Notes under the pieces: model-generated
The model's input: only the letters and a program-made list of their open reading frames with translations
Told to the model about the DNA's origin: nothing
Database searches by the model: none
Made by a program: the position numbers and the translations under genes
Shown here: piece after piece, positions 33,503 to 41,760 of the stretch
How positions within the stretch are numbered: position 1 is the first letter of the stretch
Layout: every line of letters begins with the position of its first letter
DNA from: Anaerolineae bacterium
GTDB lineage: Bacteria; Chloroflexota; Anaerolineae; Promineifilales; Promineifilaceae
Direction: 5' to 3'
DNA: 64,000 nt
Assembly: GCA_023382655.1 (NCBI GenBank)
Contig: JAHDWK010000004.1
Span: forward strand, 357,811 to 421,810

Positions 33503-35137
33503 ATGGAAGATTGGTACTACGACGCCGTTTTTTACGAGCTTTACATTCGGGCGTATCAGGACAGTAATGGGGATGGACAGGGGGATTTTCGGGGGGCGAT
33601 TGCGCGGTTGGATCACATCAAGTCGCTAGGCGTCAACTGCATCTGGATTATGCCCCATTATGCCTCGCCGCTGTTGGATGGGGGGTATGACATTTCTGAT
33701 TACCAGGACGTACATCCTGATTTTGGTACGCTGGCTGATTTTAAGGCATTTCTGGATGCGGCCCACGAACGCGGGCTGCGGGTGATTACGGACATGGTAA
33801 TGAACCATACCTCCGACCAGCACTCCTGGTTCCAGGCAGCGCGGCAAGATAAAAACTCTCCCTATCGGGATTATTACGTGTGGAGCGACACGGGCACCGA
33901 ATATGCCGAGACGCGCATCATCTTCCTGGATGTGGAAAAGTCTAACTGGACGTATGACGAGTTGGCCGGGCAGTATTTCTGGCACCGCTTTTACAGCAGC
34001 CAGCCAGATTTGAATTACGACAATCCGCAGGTGCATGAGGAGATGTTTGACATCATGCGCTTCTGGCTGGATATGGGCATTGATGGTTTCCGCGTGGATG
34101 CCATTCCCTATCTGTATGAACGGGAGGGGACAAACTGTGAAAATTTGCCGGAGACGCACAAATTCCTACAGAAGATGCGGCGCATGGTGGACAGCGAATA
34201 TCCCGGTACACTGCTGATTGCGGAGGCGAATCAATGGCCGGAGGATTTACTGCCTTATTTTGGCACGCCGGAAAATCCTGAATTTCAGGTCTGTTTCCAC
34301 TTTCCTATTATGCCCCGGCTGTACCAGGCGTTGAAGGCGCAGGATAAGACACCGATTGTGGAGATTTGGGCGCAAACGCCAGCAATTCCACCGGGAACAC
34401 AGTGGATGACCTTTTTGCGCAACCATGACGAGCTGACGTTGGAGATGGTGACACCGGCGGTGCGGCAGTGGATGTGGGAACAGTATGCGCCGGAGCCACG
34501 CATGAGGCTGAATTTAGGCATCCGGCGGCGGCTGGCGCCGCTGCTAGATTTTGATAAAGCGAAGTGGTTTCTACTCCACGCGCTGTTTTTATCGTTACCG
34601 GGGACGCCGATTGTGTATTATGGGGACGAGATTGGGATGGGGGACAATATCTGGCTGCCGGACCGGCATGGTTGCCGCACGCCGATGCAGTGGGATGATT
34701 CGGAAAATGCGGGCTTTTCCCGCGCCAACAAGACATATTTGTCGGTGAATGATGACTATCGCCAACGGAATGTGGCCGCCCAGGAAGATGAGCCCCGTTC
34801 TTACCTGAACCGGCTGCGTTTTTTGCTGCAAACGCGGCAGAGCCAGCCCGCTTTGCGGCGGGGGGATTTTGAATTTGTGGAGACGGGGAATGTGGCGGTG
34901 TTGGCTTTTCGCCGTTTTGTCAGTCAGCAGCTAGCAGTAGGCAGTGAGCCGTGGGTTTTGTGCGTGTTTAACTTGTCAGATGTGGCGCAGCGGGTAACGC
35001 TTCAACGGGGCGGGTATCGTGATCTGCTTCAGCCAGACAGCCAGCGTTTAACCGGTGGTGAAACTGAGTTGACGCCGTATACGGCCGTGTGGTTGGTGAG
35101 GGACACGGGAGATAGGGAAGGCAAGCAGCAATCATGA
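33503..35137 (+). CDS. treS: GH13 enzyme, trehalose synthase-like (maltose alpha-D-glucosyltransferase)
   Basis: Intramolecular transglucosylase converting maltose and trehalose, or a closely related alpha-glucosidase. The N-terminal [20 protein letters not shown] and [12 protein letters not shown] are typical of the TreS subfamily. Catalytic residues: nucleophile Asp199 ([11 protein letters not shown]), acid/base Glu241 ([12 protein letters not shown]) and Asp309 (FLRNHDELT). [16 protein letters not shown] and [17 protein letters not shown] are further subfamily motifs. 544 residues, normal for the catalytic part. A repeat-derived insertion ([11 protein letters not shown]) lies in the C-terminal beta domain. 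It follows the alpha-glucoside transport genes, suggesting intake and conversion of trehalose or maltose. The true substrate needs assay. Confidence 0.88.
   Translation: MEDWYYDAVFYELYIRAYQDSNGDGQGDFRGAIARLDHIKSLGVNCIWIMPHYASPLLDGGYDISDYQDVHPDFGTLADFKAFLDAAHERGLRVITDMVMNHTSDQHSWFQAARQDKNSPYRDYYVWSDTGTEYAETRIIFLDVEKSNWTYDELAGQYFWHRFYSSQPDLNYDNPQVHEEMFDIMRFWLDMGIDGFRVDAIPYLYEREGTNCENLPETHKFLQKMRRMVDSEYPGTLLIAEANQWPEDLLPYFGTPENPEFQVCFHFPIMPRLYQALKAQDKTPIVEIWAQTPAIPPGTQWMTFLRNHDELTLEMVTPAVRQWMWEQYAPEPRMRLNLGIRRRLAPLLDFDKAKWFLLHALFLSLPGTPIVYYGDEIGMGDNIWLPDRHGCRTPMQWDDSENAGFSRANKTYLSVNDDYRQRNVAAQEDEPRSYLNRLRFLLQTRQSQPALRRGDFEFVETGNVAVLAFRRFVSQQLAVGSEPWVLCVFNLSDVAQRVTLQRGGYRDLLQPDSQRLTGGETELTPYTAVWLVRDTGDREGKQQS
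34917..34948. repeat. 7-bp repeat insertion within the treS-like gene
   Basis: CAGTCAGCAGCTAGCAGTAGGCAG-like units, in frame, encode the SQQLAVGSE stretch in the beta domain. Confidence 0.65.
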
Positions 35138-35160
35138 AGCATAGAGTCCGGGTAGACCAA

Positions 35161-37146
35161 CTATCGCAGCACCACCACCTGATAACCTGAGCCATCCGAC
35201 GGGCCATAGAGCCGCTGCACCAGCACATAATACCGCCCTGGCGACAGGCTCAGGCCGACCGTCTCCGCCAGATTGCCCGGATTCACGCTGGAACCCCACA
35301 ACAACTTGCTACTACCAAACACATATAGATCATAGTTGCTGCCCGCCGGAATATCGTCTAACTGTATGGTCACGCCACTAAAGGCACTCAGGTCAAAAAA
35401 ATAGAAGTCGTAAAAGTCATAGGTACTGTTGAAATTGCCACCATACCAGAAATTGGGCGGCAGCCCTCTGGCCGCCCCCATGTGGTCATCAAAATCGGAA
35501 GCGCCGCTGCGCCGGATCAGCGGTATAAATTGTTTCTCGTGGGGCACATACAGGCGCTGCACCAGCGGCACAACCTGAAATTCGTCCAAACTGGGCACAT
35601 GATGATTGCCGCCAAAAGCGTACAAATGAGTACCCCAAAATTCACCGGCGGGATAAGCACGGGCAAACACTGTGTTGGGGTCACGCAAATCATAAGGCAC
35701 ATTGAGCACCGACCATTGCCCGGTAGCCGGATTGTAAACTTCTGTGGAAGAAACCGGCGCCTGCTGGCCGTTGGCATTCACGCTCATGCCGCCAAAAATG
35801 TACCAGTTGCCATCCGGCCCCACCGCACTGCCGGCCCCAAAACGAGGAATGTTGAGGTTGCCAATAGGCTGCCAACTGTTGGCAAAGGGGGCCAGACATT
35901 CGCCGCTGCCTAACAAGACACTCCCGTTTACACCCCCGGCTACACAAATTTGGTTGCCAATGCGAGCGATCATATGACCATAGCGACCTGCGCTCATATT
36001 GGGTCGTGGTAGCCAGGAATTATTGACAATATCATAAAAATAGGTTTCGACACGGCCGTCTACATCCGGGTCTAGAACTGGTTTTTCAGTTATTCCGCCA
36101 GTTAAATAATAACCAGAACCGTCAGCAGCCGCGACCGCCTGCGCCCAGCCCACAGCTGCGGGGGGAGACGGCAAAAAAGACCAGAAATTGCCATTGATGT
36201 GATAGACACGATGCGTACCATCAAAAACCCCAGGCGCGCCGGTATCACCGCCGGGCACATAAATCAGACCGTTGATATGCACGGCCGTTAAATCTGACAC
36301 CCCCATCCCCGGTATTTGGGCCATCGTTGCCCAACTGTTGGTCGGCGGATGGTAACGCATCAACCGGTTACTGCGCGTGGGGGCACTAGACGCATCATCC
36401 TGACCACCCACAATGTAAATGTACTCACCGGCGGCCACTGTATCATGGTGTGTCACCTGTCCGCCAGGGTTATTGTCTACCAGTTCCCACTTCTCCTCCC
36501 CTGGCTGCGGTTGCATGAAAATGTTGAGCGTCATCTGGCCGGAACTGGCCGCCGACCAATCAGCAATCACCACGTAATAGGTCTGGTCTTGCACGGCCGT
36601 AAATGTCACCTGCGACGTAAACCCATTGAAATCATCATTGCAGGCCACCGGCTGCAAAGTCAGGCAGGCATTAGCTTCATCCGACGGCGTAAAAACACCC
36701 ACAACCGTATCATAATTGGACGTATCACTATTGATGGTCACAACGGCATTGGTCACCGGCGTGAACTTATACCACACCGTCCGGTAACCATTCGGGCGGC
36801 TGGCCCCCGGCCACATACAGCTTAAAACCGGGTCGCTGTTATCGTGGGTAAATGCCTGCACATTCGGTGTCACCCCGCCAACGGCCGTATTGAGAAATGT
36901 GACCTCTGCCGCATTCTGGCACAAATCGCCGCCCGCGTTACCACCCGCCGGAACCAGCGGCGTATCTATCGTTTGCGGGTCAATCGGTTCCAGGAAAATG
37001 GATTGGGGCAATGGCCCTGGCGTAGGCGTCGGGGAAAAACCAGTGGGGGGTAGCGTCACTGCCGGTTCCTGGGCAGTTGCCATCGAAAAGCTCATCACGG
37101 CCAGCAATAAAAAAAACAAGACAAACAATAAAACAATTCGGCGCAT
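35161..37146 (-). CDS. Secreted Kelch-repeat protein with PPC-like domains
   Basis: Extracellular protein of unknown role. A signal peptide (LLFVLFFLLLAVMSFSMATAQ) is followed by a Pro/Thr linker, a first beta domain (CQNAAEVTFLN through GQMTLNIFM; pre-peptidase-like), then five or six Kelch motifs (for example YIYVGGQDD-like YIYIVGGQDDAS, YVPGGDTGAPG, YYLTGGITEKP, ICVAGGVNG, WYIFGGMS, LYAFGGNHH) folding as a beta-propeller. A C-terminal beta domain ends GYQVVVLR. ATG 37146 has GGAGGGAGAGAG upstream. Kelch proteins commonly bind carbohydrate or protein. Convergent with treS, stop-to-stop distance 23 bp. Confidence 0.85.
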   Translation of the reverse strand: MRRIVLLFVLFFLLLAVMSFSMATAQEPAVTLPPTGFSPTPTPGPLPQSIFLEPIDPQTIDTPLVPAGGNAGGDLCQNAAEVTFLNTAVGGVTPNVQAFTHDNSDPVLSCMWPGASRPNGYRTVWYKFTPVTNAVVTINSDTSNYDTVVGVFTPSDEANACLTLQPVACNDDFNGFTSQVTFTAVQDQTYYVVIADWSAASSGQMTLNIFMQPQPGEEKWELVDNNPGGQVTHHDTVAAGEYIYIVGGQDDASSAPTRSNRLMRYHPPTNSWATMAQIPGMGVSDLTAVHINGLIYVPGGDTGAPGVFDGTHRVYHINGNFWSFLPSPPAAVGWAQAVAAADGSGYYLTGGITEKPVLDPDVDGRVETYFYDIVNNSWLPRPNMSAGRYGHMIARIGNQICVAGGVNGSVLLGSGECLAPFANSWQPIGNLNIPRFGAGSAVGPDGNWYIFGGMSVNANGQQAPVSSTEVYNPATGQWSVLNVPYDLRDPNTVFARAYPAGEFWGTHLYAFGGNHHVPSLDEFQVVPLVQRLYVPHEKQFIPLIRRSGASDFDDHMGAARGLPPNFWYGGNFNSTYDFYDFYFFDLSAFSGVTIQLDDIPAGSNYDLYVFGSSKLLWGSSVNPGNLAETVGLSLSPGRYYVLVQRLYGPSDGSGYQVVVLR

Positions 37147-37257
37147 CAAACTCTCTCCCTCCGCATTATCTCCATCAGGTCATCGTGGGGCGATTGTACA
37201 AAGGTGAGTGCAAAAAAACGAACGGCCGTGCCCCCCACTCCATAATCCCTCATCCAC

Positions 37258-37378
37258 CAGTAATCGGTCATCAGTTATCGGTCATTCGTCATTCGTCATT
37301 GGTCATTGGTCACTGGTCATAGGACTTCGGATTACGGATTACGGACTACGGACTACGGACTTCGGACTTCGGATTACC
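37258..37378. repeat. Long 7-bp tandem repeat tract, three unit types
   Basis: GGTCATC/CGTCATT/GGTCATT heptamers run into GGATTAC/GGACTAC/GGACTTC heptamers. The right side includes the stop and last codons of the homocysteine methyltransferase gene (ending IRSPKSVVRSP). Confidence 0.9.
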
Positions 37379-38328
37379 AGCACGCGATCCCGAATCTGGC
37401 GAATGTGTGACGGCCGTGTCCGGCAACAGCCCCCAATCAGCACTGCCCCCATTTTGCGCCACTCGCGGCACATCGTCCCGTAGGTGGAAGGATCCGACTC
37501 GCCGCACCACACTTTTTGCACCGGGTCATACCGTTCACCAGAATTGGGATAGACGATGATGTACTTGTCAGTAACCGATTGGATAGCCGCAATCAATTCC
37601 GGCATCAAACGAGGCGGCGTGCAGTTCACCCCTACTGCCAGCACGTTGGGAATGTCGTGCAGCCGGGTGGCACAATCGGCAATGGGCGTACCGTCACTGA
37701 TGTGACGGCCGTCCCGCGCCGTAAAACTTACCCAGGCCGGCATCTGCGGCGTCTCTGCCAGCAGTTCACAATATGCCTCTAATTCGCTATACGAAGGGCA
37801 GGTTTCGCAGGCCAACAAATCCGCGCCGCTGCTTGCTAGCATATGCCAGCGCGCCCGGTGCCAGGTCACCAGAGCGGCCGTGTCCAGGCCATAATCACCG
37901 GTATATTCCGCCCCATTCGCCAGATACGCCCCATAGGGGCCAATGCTGGCGGCGACCAACGGCCGTAACCGTTTCTGTAACGGCCGTAGCCGCCCCACGT
38001 GTCCTGGCGCCACCCAAAACATATCCCGCGCTGCACACGCCAGCTTAACCGCCAACCGCAGCAAATCAGCCGCCTCATCTTCAGACAGCCCACACGCCAT
38101 CAAGCCCGGCAGCGTCGCCTGGTAGCTGGCGGCGATGATACAGTCCGCCCCGGCCCACAGGTAGTCAGCGTGTACCTGTTGGATGGCCGACGGCTCTTCC
38201 AGCAGCAGCCGCGCCGACCAGAGCGGATCGTGCAAGTTATAGCCGCGCCACTCCAACTCCGTCGCCAGCCCGCCATCCACCACCAGCAACTCCTGAAAAT
38301 CCAGAAAAGGCTTTATGAGATCGATCAC
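37339..38328 (-). CDS. Homocysteine S-methyltransferase family protein
   Basis: Cytosolic zinc enzyme that moves a methyl group from S-methylmethionine or a related donor to homocysteine. Motifs: VVDGGLATELEWRGYNLHDP, ASYQATLPGL, ASIGPYGAYLANGAEYTGDY, LLACETCPSYSEL, GVNCTPPRL and GGCCRTRPSHI (Zn cysteines in GVNC and GGCC). Length is near the usual MmuM size (310-330). The GTG start at 38328 and its leader lie in a repeat tract. The last ~12 residues, VIRSPKSVVRSP, come from the adjacent 7-bp repeats. It is not in an obvious operon with methionine genes. Confidence 0.9.
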   Translation of the reverse strand: MIDLIKPFLDFQELLVVDGGLATELEWRGYNLHDPLWSARLLLEEPSAIQQVHADYLWAGADCIIAASYQATLPGLMACGLSEDEAADLLRLAVKLACAARDMFWVAPGHVGRLRPLQKRLRPLVAASIGPYGAYLANGAEYTGDYGLDTAALVTWHRARWHMLASSGADLLACETCPSYSELEAYCELLAETPQMPAWVSFTARDGRHISDGTPIADCATRLHDIPNVLAVGVNCTPPRLMPELIAAIQSVTDKYIIVYPNSGERYDPVQKVWCGESDPSTYGTMCREWRKMGAVLIGGCCRTRPSHIRQIRDRVLVIRSPKSVVRSP

Positions 38329-38360
38329 CCTCTCACCTGCTCACCTTATCACCTGCTCAT
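38328..38360. repeat. 7-bp tandem repeat upstream of the methyltransferase gene
   Basis: GGTGAGC-type units (minus strand) provide the leader with its ribosome site (GGTGAGAGG) and separate this gene from the upstream acetyltransferase gene. Confidence 0.6.
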
Positions 38361-39709
38361 CCCAATGGCGACACCCACGACGGCCGTCGCGGGAACAGTA
38401 CATCCAACAAAACGGCCGCATCTGAGTTCCGCGCACTGCAATCCACCCGACTGTGCCGTAATTCTTCCAAACAGCGATGCCCAAAGAGCAGTTGCAAGAA
38501 AGTCTGGTCAGGGAAAAAGGCGTGGCCATCCTGGAAATCTTTGGGCGGGTAGGGGGCAATGTTGGCGAGACGGCCGTTTTCCCAATCCAATGCTAACTGA
38601 CTGTGGTAAAAGTTCAGCCGCAGTTGGCCGGTATACCCCGCCACCACACTTTCCGCCAGCCGCCGCTCTAAAACAGGCGTAATATAGGTTAAAAAAGCCG
38701 CCAGATCAGGCACACGCACATAATAACTATACGGCGGTATCTGCTTTTCCAATTCCCGGGACAATGCCTGGTAAACTGGATGCCCTGTGCCCAGCTCGAA
38801 AGAAATGCGCTCCATTGGTTTTGTGGTAGTCTGGTTAAACTCCACCGCTTTCTTTTCCAAATGGTTAATGACAAAAAGGGCCAGCGCCCGCAGAGAATGG
38901 CCGGGCTGTGCCGCCATTTCTCGCACAAAATAGATACCGTTGGTGTGCCAGGGCGAAATTTCCACATAACCGGCGAGAGTGTTATCAGCTACGGCCGTAA
39001 CCAAATACATAAACCGGGCATTGTGCGTCTCCCGGTGGGCGTGGAAAAGCTCGTGCTGCCAGATGGCTTCATCGCGCACCCGACTGAGCAAACTGCCCGC
39101 ACAGTGCCGGGCATACAGTTCCCGCAGCGCCGGTATATCCTCCGGTGTGGCCGGGCGAAGCTGGTATTTCTCTGCCTCCTGCTTTTCCGTTGTTTTGCGC
39201 AGGCGCGATGGCAGCAGGTAATAAGACCGGCTGCCCCCCAGGTCTACACACATCTCGTAACCATACATACGGTAATACCAGGGAATGCCGGTGATCACCT
39301 GTACCAATTCACCCCGCGCCGCGCTTTTGGCGTGTACAGCCTCAAACTGCGCCCGCACCAGACCCCGCCGCCGGTACTTCTCATCCGTGCCCACCAGTTC
39401 CGGCCGACCCACCCCAAACGGGATACCCTCATACGCCCACGTTTGTGAAATCAGATTCAAACTGGAGACAATCTTCCCCCCCGCGTTTTCATCCACCACC
39501 ACCGTAAAATCGCTGGCTTTTGTGGTGGGGTGATTGCCAACCATCAACTCCTTTGTCCAATGAACCAGAAACGTTTCTGGATCATTGGGATCATCAGAAT
39601 GAATCTGTAAGTTAAATTGGGCCACTTCCTCGGCATCAGCCGGTGTAGCCCAGCGTAGTACCAAACCATCCCCCAAATTAAGCGGTAAGCCAAAACTCTC
39701 TTCACTCAT
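38357..39709 (-). CDS. Eis-like acetyltransferase: tandem GNAT domains with SCP2-like C-terminus
   Basis: Acetyl-CoA-dependent N-acetyltransferase with two GNAT-like halves. The N-terminal half has VGTDEKYRRRGLVRAQFEA (acetyl-CoA loop), and IPWYYRMYGYEMCVDLGG, which matches the family signature seen in the Eis type. A second GNAT half (residues ~180-310) is degenerate, and the C-terminal part (residues ~330-450) resembles a sterol-carrier-like fold with RLNFYHSQLALDWENGRLA. Eis proteins modify aminoglycosides or proteins; no substrate is implied here. ATG 39709 follows GGAGGGA. It is divergent from the YugP-like gene. Confident for GNAT, less for the Eis subfamily. Confidence 0.75.
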   Translation of the reverse strand: MSEESFGLPLNLGDGLVLRWATPADAEEVAQFNLQIHSDDPNDPETFLVHWTKELMVGNHPTTKASDFTVVVDENAGGKIVSSLNLISQTWAYEGIPFGVGRPELVGTDEKYRRRGLVRAQFEAVHAKSAARGELVQVITGIPWYYRMYGYEMCVDLGGSRSYYLLPSRLRKTTEKQEAEKYQLRPATPEDIPALRELYARHCAGSLLSRVRDEAIWQHELFHAHRETHNARFMYLVTAVADNTLAGYVEISPWHTNGIYFVREMAAQPGHSLRALALFVINHLEKKAVEFNQTTTKPMERISFELGTGHPVYQALSRELEKQIPPYSYYVRVPDLAAFLTYITPVLERRLAESVVAGYTGQLRLNFYHSQLALDWENGRLANIAPYPPKDFQDGHAFFPDQTFLQLLFGHRCLEELRHSRVDCSARNSDAAVLLDVLFPRRPSWVSPLG

Positions 39710-39982
39710 CACCATTCCCTCCTATAAAAATAGCCACAAATTACACCAATTCCAGGGATTCGTGTTGATTCGTGAAATTCGTAGCTAAACTTTCGGCCGT
39801 TGTGCAGACCATTGCCCAGACAAAATTTATGCTGAACAGATTAAATGTTGTCAAATTCCTACGTCCTGCTAATGTTAATATCGTATACAGCCAACGTCAA
39901 AACTTAAAAAATCCCTAGACCTGATGGGGCTACGGCACTTCTGGTCTATCATCTTAGTCAATATGATTGATAAAAGGAGAAA

Positions 39983-40699
39983 ATGATGTTTTTTGCATCT
40001 TATGGCTTATGGATTATGTTAGCCATCCCTGGCCTATTATTGGGTTTATATGCCCAGGCCAAAGTCAAAGGGGCTTTCAATAAATACTCAAAAATGCCCA
40101 CTACCCGGCGCATGACGGGAGCGCAGGTAGCGCGAGAACTGCTCAATGCCCAAGGGTTATATGATGTGCAAATTGAACGGGTAGACGGCCGTCTCAGCGA
40201 CCACTACGACCCCCGCAGCCGCGTCTTGCGCCTCAGCCCGGAGGTGTATGACACGCCCAGTGTAGCCGCTGCCGGTGTGGCCGCCCATGAGATGGGCCAC
40301 GCCCTGCAACATGCCAACAACTACGCGCCATTGGGCTTGCGCAGCGCCCTGGTGCCCGCTACCCAATTTGGCAGCCAGTTAGCGCCGATGCTGTTTATGG
40401 GCGGGTTCCTGCTGAACATTTTTAGTGGCTCGTCATTGGGCTTAACCATCGCCTGGGTGGGTGTGGCGTTATTCACCATTGCCGTCTTTTTTACACTGGT
40501 GACGCTGCCGGTGGAATTTGACGCCAGCAAACGGGCCAAGGCGCTGTTGGTCAGCCAGGACATCCTCTTCCCGGATGAGATGGAAGGGGTCAACAAGGTA
40601 TTGAATGCAGCCGCTCTGACCTATGTGGCAGCGGCCGTAGCCGCCATCGGCCAGTTGCTCTATTACGTCCTGCTTTTAACCGGCGGACGACGGGATTAG
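39983..40699 (+). CDS. YugP-like zinc metallopeptidase, membrane-bound
   Basis: Membrane-integrated putative zinc protease. The N-terminal helix (FASYGLWIMLAIPGLLLGLYA) is followed by a soluble region with VARELLNAQGLYDVQIE, and the zinc site HEMGHALQH (HExxH) in AAGVAAHEMGHALQHA. Two more hydrophobic segments and a final helix (AAALTYVAAAVAAIGQLLYYVL) follow. Length of 238 residues suits this family, whose substrates are unknown. AGGAG precedes ATG 39983. Downstream it faces a ROK gene across a repeat tract. Confidence 0.92.
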   Translation: MMFFASYGLWIMLAIPGLLLGLYAQAKVKGAFNKYSKMPTTRRMTGAQVARELLNAQGLYDVQIERVDGRLSDHYDPRSRVLRLSPEVYDTPSVAAAGVAAHEMGHALQHANNYAPLGLRSALVPATQFGSQLAPMLFMGGFLLNIFSGSSLGLTIAWVGVALFTIAVFFTLVTLPVEFDASKRAKALLVSQDILFPDEMEGVNKVLNAAALTYVAAAVAAIGQLLYYVLLLTGGRRD

Positions 40700-40716
40700 A
40701 AGAGTAGCAAGCTGTG

Positions 40717-40779
40717 TTCAGTGAGCCGTGAACAGTGTCAGCTTACTGCTCACAGCTCACAGCTCACAGCTCACTGACC
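40717..40779. repeat. 7-bp inverted tandem repeat between convergent genes
   Basis: GTTCAGTGAGCCGTGAACAGTG and CTGCTCACAGCTCACAGCTCACAG are opposite arms. The end of the ROK gene (LGELVSEL, stop) is encoded by the right arm. Confidence 0.85.
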
Positions 40780-41669
40780 AATTCTCCCAGAGCTATCGCG
40801 CCAGCCACACCGGCCCGCGCGCCCAATGCCGGGGGAACGATGTAACTGCCTATGTTTTCTAACACGGCCGTATGCTGCATATATCCGCGCAAACTGGCCT
40901 GCACCTTTTGCCGCAGCAGTGGGAAAATCTGGGGTTGAGCCATCACCCCGCCACCCATAATAATGCGCTGTGGCGACAACGTACAGATAAAACTGTGCAA
41001 CGCCAGCGCCAGATAATGCGCCTCTAATTCCCAGGCGGGATGGTCGGGTGGCAGATCGCCGCCAGACTGTCCCCAGCGGTCGGCAATGGCCGGGCCGGAA
41101 GCCATACCTTCCAGACAGTCGCCATGATAGGGGCAGCGCCCTGGAAACGGGTCGGCGGCCCAATCGTGCGGCAGCGGGATGTGCCCCATTTCCGGGTGAA
41201 TGAGACCGTGCAAGAGACGGCCGTTTACCATCACTCCCCCACCAATGCCTGTGCCAATCGTCAGGTAGATGAAAGTATCCAGCCCTTGCGCCGCCCCCCA
41301 ACGCCATTCACCCAACGCCGCGCCATTCACGTCGGTATCAAAACCAACAGGCAGACTCAACGCACGGCCAATAACACCGGCAAAATCGGTGTTTGCCCAA
41401 CCCGGCTTGGGGGTAGTGGTGATATAGCCAAAGGTAGGCGAGTGCAGATGGGGGTCAACGGGGCCGAAGGAAGCAATGCCCACGGCCGTCAACCCGCCAT
41501 ATTGGGCTGACTGTTCCTGAAAAAAAGCAATGCACTGGCTCAGGTTTTCGGCCGGGGTCGTAGTGGCAAAACGTATCTCCGCCCGAATATCATCTGGCCC
41601 TGTACCCACCGCACACACAAACTTGGTACCGCCCGCTTCAATGCCGCCATATAACATCCCCGTATCCAT
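40764..41669 (-). CDS. ROK-family sugar kinase, fructokinase-like
   Basis: Cytosolic hexose kinase using ATP. The N-terminal phosphate motif [16 protein letters not shown] is typical of fructokinases of the B. subtilis YdhR/GmuE type; [19 protein letters not shown] and [16 protein letters not shown] are further ROK motifs. The zinc site is visible as [13 protein letters not shown] followed by [21 protein letters not shown] lies near the end. ATG 41669 has GGAGG nine bases upstream. Fructose released by amylosucrase (encoded 5.5 kb away) would be a logical substrate, but this link is an inference. A strong terminator lies upstream of the gene. Confidence 0.88.
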   Translation of the reverse strand: MDTGMLYGGIEAGGTKFVCAVGTGPDDIRAEIRFATTTPAENLSQCIAFFQEQSAQYGGLTAVGIASFGPVDPHLHSPTFGYITTTPKPGWANTDFAGVIGRALSLPVGFDTDVNGAALGEWRWGAAQGLDTFIYLTIGTGIGGGVMVNGRLLHGLIHPEMGHIPLPHDWAADPFPGRCPYHGDCLEGMASGPAIADRWGQSGGDLPPDHPAWELEAHYLALALHSFICTLSPQRIIMGGGVMAQPQIFPLLRQKVQASLRGYMQHTAVLENIGSYIVPPALGARAGVAGAIALGELVSEL

Positions 41670-41690
41670 ATGCCAAAACCTCCATAAAGA

Positions 41691-41727
41691 AAAAATGGGG
41701 TGGTCTATTACAGACCACCCCATTTTT
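41691..41727 (-). terminator. Rho-independent terminator after the M36 protease gene
   Basis: 16-bp perfect stem AAAAATGGGGTGGTCT / AGACCACCCCATTTTT with loop ATTAC. On the minus strand it is followed by a T-rich run. It lies just downstream of the M36 gene and just upstream of the ROK gene. Confidence 0.92.
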
Positions 41728-41760
41728 ATACCCGTTTCGCGTTCTTCTGGCGAAGAACGT

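Noticed and set aside
37258..37378. Possible CRISPR-like array
   Set aside because: Units are 7 bp with no spacers and no cas genes nearby; it is a simple tandem repeat.
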